Source of the DNA: Clostridium sp. DL-VIII
GTDB taxonomy: Bacteria > Bacillota > Clostridia > Clostridiales > Clostridiaceae
Reading direction: 5' to 3'
Assembly (NCBI RefSeq): GCF_000230835.1
Contig: NZ_CM001240.1
Coordinates: 5,970,279-6,034,278, forward strand
DNA length: 64,000 nucleotides
Shown: positions 49,482 through 56,735 of the stretch, piece after piece
Position numbering within the stretch: position 1 is the stretch's first letter
Layout: every line of letters starts with the position of its first letter
Notes under the pieces: model-generated
Database searches by the model: none
The model's input: the letters and a program-made list of their open reading frames with translations, nothing else
What the model was told of the DNA's origin: nothing
Program-made: the position numbers and the translations under genes

Positions 49482-51347
49482 TCACACCTCGAGTTCAGCT
49501 AACTGTTTTAAGTATTCTTTTGCTCTATTATATCTATCTATTCCATAAGTACCAAAATCATCGCCTTCAGCTTCTTTTACCAAGGTCCATACTGCCCACA
49601 ATGTATCTTGGCATATTTGATGGATTAATAATCTTCTTCTTGAATTCTTATCTGCTTCTTTTCCATTAAAATATAATCTAAACATTAATTCAATATCATC
49701 TTCTGAGAATTCATTTTCTAAGGATAAAGCAGCTAAATCCCACATATCATCATTAATTCCGCTATATTCCCAGTCTATTAAATAAATTCTTCCTTGTGTA
49801 TCTTTAACAAAGTTTTCTGAAACTAAATCATTATGAGATGGTACAAATACTCTATCACATTTCTTTAATTCTTCTTCAAGAGCCATTACTTCTGATCTTA
49901 CTTCATCATAATCTTCAAAGAAACTTCCATTATCACTTTTTAAGATATTTTCATATTTTTCAAGTTCTCTGAATACATTAAATTCATTATCCATATGAAA
50001 ATCATCACATTCATGTAAATTTCTTAAGATTGTTGTAACTTGTTTTAAATTTTCTTCTTTTTTAATACTTCTATGAGTCAAAGTTTCCGCATTTTCTATA
50101 AACTTTGATATTTTAACTCCAGTTTCAAGATTAAAGTAAGGCACTTCAACATTATATCCTTTTTCAGAAGCAATTGCAGAGTTAAACATTTCTGTACTTC
50201 TATTTATCATCTGCTCTGTTCCCGCACCTGCAACTCTTAGAATAAATCTTTCACCTTTAACACAGATTCTATAGTTTTTATTAGTCATACCACCAGCTGG
50301 TACAACTTCTGTAATATCTTCATCATTAACCTTTAGTGATTCACGAACAATAGCCTTTATGCTGTTCATTTCATAACTAAGTTCTCTTCTTCTTATGGTT
50401 GGATATAAATAATTTTTAATTTTTTCATACTCCTTTGCAGTATCTGCATCTCCCCAGGCAAGATCATCTATTTTAACAAATCCTATATTATAATTTCTAG
50501 CTACATCTAATAATACATATTCATAGTTTAAATACGGATTAACATTTCCTTTAAATTCTTCAAGCATCATTGTATATAATTTATAAGAAATCTTAGTAAG
50601 CCCTATCATTTCTCCATCAATTCTATTAAATTGATGAATATCTTTTGACATTTTAAATAAATGATTATCCCTTATTTCAACAAAGGCTTCATCTCCAGAA
50701 CCACTTTCATTAGTAAAAAGTATACAGTCGTGATTAGAGCTTTCTGCTAATTCCTTAATCGCTCTCTTTTCAAAGATTAAATCATTTTCTATAAGTAAAA
50801 AGTCATCATCAATATAATCTTTTGCTAAAGATAATGAATGCATAGTACCTGTCCATTTGTATGTATCGCTCTTAACTAAAGCAATGTTTTTACTATTTTT
50901 AAAATATTCCTCATAACGTTGACTTTCATAACCTGTTACTATAACAATTTTAGTTATCCCATTTTCCTTTAAAATATTTAAGGTTCTGTCTATTAACTTA
51001 AAGTCTTCAATTTCAAGCATTCCTACAGGCTTTCCAAACTCTTCTGCTTTACCTGCAGCAAGTATTACAGCCTGCTTTACAATCTTTCTTTCTGCTTCAT
51101 GAAGCTTTAATCTTGTATTCTTTGCAGATGCAATATTCTCTTCTAAAAACTTCATTCCTTTTTCAGTAACTTTATATAAAGTTCCTCTGTTATTTGTTAT
51201 TCTATCTATAAATCCGTCTATTGTAAATTCTTTTAAAACCGCGTTAACCTTACCTAGAGATATATTAGTTCTTTTCGCTAACTCTCTTTGATTAATATTA
51301 AAGTTATCATTTAACGTCTTTAAAATCTCTATTCTATCCTCTAACAT
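49482..51347 (-). CDS. HTH-nucleotidyltransferase-choline kinase fusion (LicA-like)
   Basis: 621 residues, three parts. N-terminal winged helix (about 1-80, NFNINQRELAKRTNISLGKV, DRITNNRGTLYKVTEKG). Then a nucleotidyltransferase-like domain (about 90-310, KQAVILAAGKAEEFGKPVGM, LLIENDLIF): the glycine loop lacks the usual GTR pattern, so activity or substrate may differ. Then a LicA/APH-type kinase (about 330-620, AGGMTNKNYRICVKGERFIL, catalytic SHNDLVSENFV and IYLIDWEYSGIN metal site) phosphorylating choline or a similar amine. Downstream licC is translationally close. The HTH with an operator just downstream of its own promoter suggests autoregulation. Aminoethylphosphonate use is the alternative. 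Confidence 0.88.
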   Translation of the reverse strand: MLEDRIEILKTLNDNFNINQRELAKRTNISLGKVNAVLKEFTIDGFIDRITNNRGTLYKVTEKGMKFLEENIASAKNTRLKLHEAERKIVKQAVILAAGKAEEFGKPVGMLEIEDFKLIDRTLNILKENGITKIVIVTGYESQRYEEYFKNSKNIALVKSDTYKWTGTMHSLSLAKDYIDDDFLLIENDLIFEKRAIKELAESSNHDCILFTNESGSGDEAFVEIRDNHLFKMSKDIHQFNRIDGEMIGLTKISYKLYTMMLEEFKGNVNPYLNYEYVLLDVARNYNIGFVKIDDLAWGDADTAKEYEKIKNYLYPTIRRRELSYEMNSIKAIVRESLKVNDEDITEVVPAGGMTNKNYRICVKGERFILRVAGAGTEQMINRSTEMFNSAIASEKGYNVEVPYFNLETGVKISKFIENAETLTHRSIKKEENLKQVTTILRNLHECDDFHMDNEFNVFRELEKYENILKSDNGSFFEDYDEVRSEVMALEEELKKCDRVFVPSHNDLVSENFVKDTQGRIYLIDWEYSGINDDMWDLAALSLENEFSEDDIELMFRLYFNGKEADKNSRRRLLIHQICQDTLWAVWTLVKEAEGDDFGTYGIDRYNRAKEYLKQLAELEV

Positions 51348-51445
51348 ATTTTAACTCCCCCTTTTGTTTGGCATACCAAAAAAATAATGCATCGCATCAT
51401 CAGATGCTTGTTATTTTGATTTATATGCCTGCTATATACTCTAAT

Positions 51446-51460
51446 GTTCGAATTTTGAAC
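51446..51460. promoter_or_regulatory. Operator GTTC-N7-GAAC of the LicA-like operon
   Basis: GTTCGAATTTTGAAC, 7 nt downstream of the -10 of the promoter at 51468-51496, so it covers the transcription start. Shares half-sites and spacing with 46796-46810. Confidence 0.65.
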
Positions 51461-51467
51461 TATAACT

Positions 51468-51496
51468 ATTATATTCCTTGAAATTATGGATGTCAA
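51468..51496 (-). promoter_or_regulatory. Consensus sigma-A promoter of the LicA-like operon
   Basis: Minus strand TTGACA, exact 17-nt spacer, TATAAT. About 120 nt upstream of the start codon. Confidence 0.85.
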
Positions 51497-51607
51497 TAAG
51501 GCACACTAAAATAAATAACACGTCTAAAATTATTATGAATATTTTCCATCGAGTAAGAAGGCTAGTTGCCCTCAGAGCGAAGTTATTATGTCAATTGTTC
51601 ATAAAAA

Positions 51608-51643
51608 AACAGGATTGATATTAAAAATAATATCAATCCTGTT
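51608..51643 (-). terminator. Terminator of the cadherin-like surface protein gene
   Basis: AACAGGATTGATATTA / TAATATCAATCCTGTT, 16-bp perfect arms, 4-nt loop, followed by a T-run on the minus strand; 10 nt past the stop. Confidence 0.9.
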
Positions 51644-51653
51644 CCTCTATCCT

Positions 51654-54600
51654 TTAAGCTATAACAGTACCATCTTGTCCAAAAGTATAATTTTTATCAT
51701 CCACAAACATAGTCTGATTTACTACCATTTGACCATTTGGAGTAAAGTAATACCACTTTCCATTTAAATATAACCAGCCTTTATGCATTACACCATTTAA
51801 TTCCAAGTAATACCAGCTGTTATTTAAATTTATCCATCCTGTTCTCATTTCTCCAGTTGATGAATCTAAATAATATGTCTTTCCATCAGCTTCATCAACT
51901 TTCCAGCCTGAAGCTCTATATCCTACATTATTTAAATAATAAAGTTTTCCCCCAGTTTTTATCCAAGCATTCTTAACTTGTCTGTGGTTCTTATCAAAAT
52001 AAGTTGGCTTTCCATTTACAGTTCCCCATTCATCATATTTTCTTGTATCTACCCAACAGTCGTTATAATCATCATAATATTGATCGTCATCGTATTGACT
52101 ACCATCTCCAGAACCGCCATTCCAGTCAGATACATCAACTCTATAAACTTTTAGCGTATAAGTTTTACTCTCTGATCCATCTTCTGATTCAACAACAATT
52201 TCAATTTCTGTCTTTTGAGATCCTCTAAGACTTACACTTATGGCACTATCAGAATAATCTTCTCCATTAACAGTAACTTTCGACTTAGAATCCTCTGGAA
52301 TTGGAGTTACTTGAACACTTGCTACATTTTGGTCTACTCGAACCTCAGTTGGATCTTTCTTTGGATTAAAATCATAGTCACCTGTGTTTAAGATTACATT
52401 CTTCAAACCAGCATTACTGCTTTTTTGATTATTTTTTATTACAACACTATATGTTTCAGTAGTAATTCCATCTTGTGCAGTAACTAGTATTTTTACAGTA
52501 GTAGTTCCATTTGAATTTAGAGGTAATTCAGTTTCTTCTCCTGAAACTAAATCATAGCTATCATTACTTCCATTTATAGTTGCTACAATTGAGCTTACAT
52601 TTTCATTTGTAGGTTTTACAGTTATCTTCTCACTTGTATCACTTTTTGAAACAGTAGTAGTATAGGATAACTTATCGCTTGAAAAACCTTCACTTCCATC
52701 AGCATCTTTCAATGTATATCCCTTAACACTTAAAGAACTTAAAGAAGCATCATTAGAATTTTGTTCTGGTGGAGTACCATCAGAAGGCTTATAATTTTGC
52801 GGTAAATAGAATACATACTTATCTCCAGCTGGATAACTTCCAACTAACACCTTTTGGGTTGTTTTGTTACCACTTGAATCTGTAACTTCCTTATCATCAA
52901 ATTTATCATAATACGTTTGAATATATATTTTTTCATAATTTTTCAAATTGATGGTAATGCTTGGATTTCTTTTTAAAAATGTACTTGAGTCTTCATCTGA
53001 ATCATAATTATTATTTTTAGATTCATCGAACTCTGTATAACTATTGCTATCCTTATTAGTTGCATAGAAGACTCTTATATACTCATTTCTATCACTTTGC
53101 TCTCCTGTATATTTTATTGTTACTGGATCTGCAACCTTATCTAAATTTACATTTCCAAAACATAAATCATAAGTGACTCTTGATGGATTAAATGTTAAAA
53201 CACTATCGCTTACACCTGGTTGCCTTAAATAAGGCTCTGGCGATCCAGCGAATTGTAAATTCATAGTAGAGTGACTTCCTGTCTCAATAATAACATCTAA
53301 TGAATATCTAGCTAATATTGTTGACGAATCTGTTATATTTCCATCGCTTCCTTTATATACGTCTAACTGTATCTTATTGCTATAAGCGCCTTTTTGAAAA
53401 TCAACATAGTTCTTTCCGTCTCCTCCACTGAGAGAAGCCTTTATTTCCTTAGTCGTCCCATCTGCAGTCTCTTTATAATTATTCTGCACACTATATCCCA
53501 AGCCGGACTTCGGCACTATGAGCGTAGGATCTAAACTTATTTGTTTAGCTCTTGAATCTATAGTAATGGTTCCATTATAAATTGGAAATCCAGAGTTTGG
53601 ATCTCTTGTAACTGAAAATGTTTTGCCTATATATGCATCAACATCACTATCATCATTCATATATTGTTTAGTTATACCTGCATCTTTCAAACTATAATCC
53701 TTAGAAGCATCTAATGCACTATATTTTATCTGTAAAGCATAAGACCTTGTTATCGGTGTACTATCACCCGACTCAGTTGATTTTATTCTTATTACTATTG
53801 AGGAAGATCCTAAGTTAGATAATGATCCTTGTAATGATTCATCTCCAAACTCGATAGATTTATCTTCCTGTCCATTTAAAAACACAATAGCATCTTCTAA
53901 ACTTATATTAAAATTCATAACATACTTTAGCATATAAGTTGAATCAGGTACATTAAAATTATATCTAAGTGGTATATTGGGATCTGCTTCTGCTATTTGT
54001 GTATATAAAAATGGTTTTTGATTATTTTTAGGAACTAAAACTGTATCACCATCAAAATCGCTTTTACCACCTACATATGACTTAAATATTAAGCTTTGTA
54101 TTTTTTGTATAGCAAATGAAGTTCCATACTCTATTGTTATTGTTTTATCACTAATATTAGTGGAATCTTTAGTATCTCCCCATGTTATTGTCCCATTACC
54201 AGTTGGAGTTCCATCTGCATTTAGTTCTGGAGTATAAGTAACAGTTTGAGTTGTTTGTATTATTTCATATGAAACAGTGTTAACACCATATGGTAATCCA
54301 ACTAACCTCTTTCCGACTACATCTTCACCATTTGTATCATCAGTACCATCTATTCTAGTAACATCTATCCCCATATTGGTTGATATTTTAGTAGGCGAGC
54401 CGCTATCTATTGTGTCTGTTATGCTTTGAGCATCAATTGCTTTAATTACAACTCTCTGACCTACTATAAAAGTAGCATTAGTTGGTTTAGTAGTTGCAGC
54501 ATTTTTCACCTCATTCTCCATCTGAGTAGTATCAGTCCTATAAACCTTCGGAACTGTTAAATCGAACCCTGTTGTTCCACTTTGATCCTCACTTATTACG

Positions 54601-54791
54601 CTAGGATGCGAATAAATCACATCAGTTCCAGATGTTGTTGGTTGAATATATTTTTCATTTGTAACATTTACTCTGATACCTGATGTAGTAGCTGCCTCTG
54701 CTACCTGTCCACCAAATTGCACTGGCAAAAATGATACTATACTTGTAAACACCATAAGCAGCGCTATAAACTTACTTTTGACTTTTCTCAT
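51654..54791 (-). CDS. Large secreted surface protein: cadherin-like domains and wall-binding repeats
   Basis: 1045 residues. Signal peptide (1-35, KSKFIALLMVFTSIVSFLPV, end VAEAA). About 35-680 is a beta-rich, Thr/Asp/Ser-rich region with no recognised domain name. About 685-880 holds two cadherin-like beta-sandwich units (ASLSSLSVKGYTLKDADG, NAGLKNVILNTGDYDFNP; each ends in YSVVI or YTLKVY). The C-terminal ~110 residues form about five choline-binding-type repeats (KLYYLNNVGYRASGW, SWYYLELNGVMHKGW, KWYYFTPNGQMV). Likely wall-attached and possibly adhesive. Start follows GGAGGGCGAC. Divergent in content from all other genes here; its tail shares the repeat class with three neighbours. Confidence 0.87.
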   Translation of the reverse strand: MRKVKSKFIALLMVFTSIVSFLPVQFGGQVAEAATTSGIRVNVTNEKYIQPTTSGTDVIYSHPSVISEDQSGTTGFDLTVPKVYRTDTTQMENEVKNAATTKPTNATFIVGQRVVIKAIDAQSITDTIDSGSPTKISTNMGIDVTRIDGTDDTNGEDVVGKRLVGLPYGVNTVSYEIIQTTQTVTYTPELNADGTPTGNGTITWGDTKDSTNISDKTITIEYGTSFAIQKIQSLIFKSYVGGKSDFDGDTVLVPKNNQKPFLYTQIAEADPNIPLRYNFNVPDSTYMLKYVMNFNISLEDAIVFLNGQEDKSIEFGDESLQGSLSNLGSSSIVIRIKSTESGDSTPITRSYALQIKYSALDASKDYSLKDAGITKQYMNDDSDVDAYIGKTFSVTRDPNSGFPIYNGTITIDSRAKQISLDPTLIVPKSGLGYSVQNNYKETADGTTKEIKASLSGGDGKNYVDFQKGAYSNKIQLDVYKGSDGNITDSSTILARYSLDVIIETGSHSTMNLQFAGSPEPYLRQPGVSDSVLTFNPSRVTYDLCFGNVNLDKVADPVTIKYTGEQSDRNEYIRVFYATNKDSNSYTEFDESKNNNYDSDEDSSTFLKRNPSITINLKNYEKIYIQTYYDKFDDKEVTDSSGNKTTQKVLVGSYPAGDKYVFYLPQNYKPSDGTPPEQNSNDASLSSLSVKGYTLKDADGSEGFSSDKLSYTTTVSKSDTSEKITVKPTNENVSSIVATINGSNDSYDLVSGEETELPLNSNGTTTVKILVTAQDGITTETYSVVIKNNQKSSNAGLKNVILNTGDYDFNPKKDPTEVRVDQNVASVQVTPIPEDSKSKVTVNGEDYSDSAISVSLRGSQKTEIEIVVESEDGSESKTYTLKVYRVDVSDWNGGSGDGSQYDDDQYYDDYNDCWVDTRKYDEWGTVNGKPTYFDKNHRQVKNAWIKTGGKLYYLNNVGYRASGWKVDEADGKTYYLDSSTGEMRTGWINLNNSWYYLELNGVMHKGWLYLNGKWYYFTPNGQMVVNQTMFVDDKNYTFGQDGTVIA

Positions 54792-55101
54792 TATTGTCGC
54801 CCTCCCAAATTGTTATTTAAAATCAATAATCGGATTTAATTTTTTATATTATTTTGCATCTATCTCATCACATTAATTAGATTTATAACTCACAGGTTAT
54901 GTAACTTAAGCTTTTAAAACATAGAATGTAAATTTTGAAATTAGAATTATTAATATAATTAACGTGTCATATAATTGATTTATGTATACCACATTTTAAA
55001 TATCGAACCATTTATGCTTACCTTTAGAAAAATATAAAAAAACCTCCCATAATATAATACAATAGTTATATACTATGAAAGGTCTTTTATCCTGCTTTAA
55101 T
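54792..55101. other. 310-nt spacer
   Basis: AT-rich; the terminator at 55042-55083 closes the zinc-ribbon gene. No promoter could be named with confidence for the 1045-residue protein. Confidence 0.4.
55042..55083 (-). terminator. Terminator of the zinc-ribbon gene
   Basis: ACCTTTCATA / TATGGGAGGT (minus strand) with two wobble pairs, then TTTTTTTATATTTTT; about 20 nt past the stop. Confidence 0.7.
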
Positions 55102-55500
55102 TTAAGATTTTGCCTTAAAAGAATTTTTACACTTAGGACATGTAATAGAAATTTTCCCCTGCCCTCTTGGCACTCGTAGTTTTTGTTTACAATTTTTACA
55201 TACAAAATACTTATGAGTTCTCATGTCTCTCAATTTATTTGATCTATGTTTAAACCAATCTAATACTTTATTTTTTCTTATTATATATTTGTAGTTTTCT
55301 TGTTGACGCTTATATATATTTTTTGAAAAAATTCTAAAAATGCAAATTACTGTTGGAATATATGCTATAACTACTAGAATTGATAAATTTCTCGGCAAAA
55401 AGTTTGTTAATATTAATAATACAAAAGATAATCCAAGCAATGCTCTTGACAGTTGATCTCCTCCATATCTTCCATACATCATTCTTTTAAACCATTCCAT
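55102..55500 (-). CDS. Membrane protein with C-terminal zinc ribbon
   Basis: 132 residues. Two hydrophobic helices (about 20-40, LLGLSFVLLILTNF; about 43-60, ILVVIAYIPTVICIF) follow a basic start; the Lys/Arg-rich middle (IYKRQQENYKYIIRKNK) is cytoplasmic. The tail FVCKNCKQKLRVPRGQG then ITCPKCKNSF is a CxxC-x15-CxxC zinc ribbon. No named family recognised; many clostridia have such short two-helix zinc-ribbon proteins. ATG (55500) chosen over an in-frame GTG three codons earlier because GAGGTG lies about 9 nt before it. Confidence 0.75.
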   Translation of the reverse strand: MEWFKRMMYGRYGGDQLSRALLGLSFVLLILTNFLPRNLSILVVIAYIPTVICIFRIFSKNIYKRQQENYKYIIRKNKVLDWFKHRSNKLRDMRTHKYFVCKNCKQKLRVPRGQGKISITCPKCKNSFKAKS

Positions 55501-55561
55501 ATTTCTCACACCTCATTCTCTTATAGATATCCCACATTTAAACCAAAGCGCACAAATATTC

Positions 55562-55684
55562 CATATATATAATTGTCAATTGAAAATTTACAATGTACAA
55601 TTGATAATTATAGTTGAAATCCTTACAGGATTTCTTCAATAATTGTTAATTGTGAACTGTACATTGCAAATTGCAATATATATA
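55562..55684. repeat. Nested palindrome element, copy C
   Basis: CATATATATAATTGTCAATT left; ATTGCAATATATATAAT right; center GAAATCCTTACAGGATTTC. Confidence 0.85.
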
Positions 55685-55834
55685 ATGATTTATTATAATG
55701 TATAAATTTGCTTTTGATTTATTACTTTTAATTTTCAGATTATAATTCACACAGTTATAAGTCTAATACATATGTTAGATATCTATATATATTACAACTA
55801 TCTTATATTAATATTCAAATTATATCAACCTTTT

Positions 55835-55886
55835 AAAAAAAGTATCCCCTAATGACTGCCTTTATCATCTATGGGATACTTTTTTT
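55835..55886 (-). terminator. Terminator of the hydrolase pseudogene
   Basis: AAAAAAAGTATCCC / GGGATACTTTTTTT, 14-bp perfect arms with a 24-nt loop and built-in T-run. Confidence 0.85.
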
Positions 55887-55927
55887 GCATGAATTAATCA
55901 TTTAAACATACAGCTTTTACCACAAAT

Positions 55928-56484
55928 TTAGATAGCTGCTGCAATTGCCCTTGCAATTCCTTCTGCTTCTAGATCTTGGTATGATGAATCTGCACATCTT
56001 TTAGCTTCATCTGTATTTGTTATAAATCCAAATTCAACTAGTACCGAGGGCATTTTAGTATTTCTAAGAACAAATAAATTTCCATCTCTTGCTCCTCTAT
56101 TTATGGAACCAGTACTATTTGTTAAAGACGTTGCTATAGAAGATGCCATATTCATACTTGCTGAAAGCCTCTCATCACTATATCCTCCTCCAAAGCTTGA
56201 ATCCTGTGCTTTTGAGCTATAGTAAACTTCTACACCATTTGCTGATATTGTAATTAAATGTCTTGGATCATATGTATTATTTCTCGAATAACCATCAGCC
56301 CCTGCATAAAGTGCTAAATGATCTAGATGAGCTTATATCCCTTCATCCCATGAATCAAATCTTTCATGTGCACTTGGATCAGTATCTTCTCCTCCTACGT
56401 TTGTCTTTAATCCACATGGATTATGATAGTTTTCAAAACAGCTTTCATTTGGGTATCTATAATATAATACCAGCATCCAAATTT
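55928..56484 (-). pseudogene. Broken cell-wall hydrolase (glucosaminidase-amidase remnant)
   Basis: Minus-strand reading from about 56484 gives ENYHNPCGL, GGEDTDPSAHERFDSWDEG, an in-frame TAA (56333-56335), then AHLDHLALYAGADGYSRN and YDPRHLITI, all matching the glucosaminidase part of the intact neighbour (HNPCGLKK, AHQKFDSWDEGVQAHLDH). The frame then jumps directly to amidase sequence (YYSSKAQDSSFGGG, NLFVLRNTKMPSVLVEFGFI), with the whole repeat region missing. The 5' end is also lost: no signal peptide is found. Only the last 75 codons remain as an open ATG frame, which is too short to be a catalytic domain. Confidence 0.88.
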
Positions 56485-56557
56485 TTTTAGGTACTAATAC
56501 AGTATGATATTAACTTTTTCATCAAAAAAATGTCGAACTATAAAAATAACCAAGTAA

Positions 56558-56603
56558 AAAATAGGTATGCATATCCAAAATTGTATAAATGCATACCTAT
56601 TTT
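56558..56603 (-). terminator. Hairpin between the intact and broken hydrolase genes
   Basis: AAAATAGGTATGCAT / ATGCATACCTATTTT, 15-bp perfect arms, 16-nt loop; about 130 nt past the stop of the intact gene. Confidence 0.7.
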
Positions 56604-56735
56604 AATCAGTTATAAAAAATTATAAGTTATAGAATCTCTTTTCAATTTACATATACCTAATACAGCTTACAGTTTTTTCATCTATATAGCAGCTGCTAGT
56701 TCAACTTAAATATAGAATACCTACTTAATATTTAG

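Larger units (their letters stand above)
51348..51653. other. 306-nt spacer with licA promoter
   Basis: Besides the promoter and operator it has two small hairpins on the licA leader (TTTGG-TATG-CCAAA and GCATC-TGAT-GATGC) and the terminator of the 1045-residue protein gene. Confidence 0.5.
55501..55927. other. 427-nt spacer with palindromic element C
   Basis: It contains the ~120-nt element (55562-55684) and the terminator at 55835-55886, which ends the amidase pseudogene. No gene is seen. Confidence 0.5.

Noticed and set aside
54996..55205. 69-codon minus-strand frame overlapping the zinc-ribbon gene
   Set aside because: It is in another frame of the same region and runs through the terminator; the zinc-ribbon frame has the motif and the ribosome site.
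56263..56490. 75-codon plus-strand frame
   Set aside because: It is antisense to the hydrolase pseudogene, which explains the sequence.
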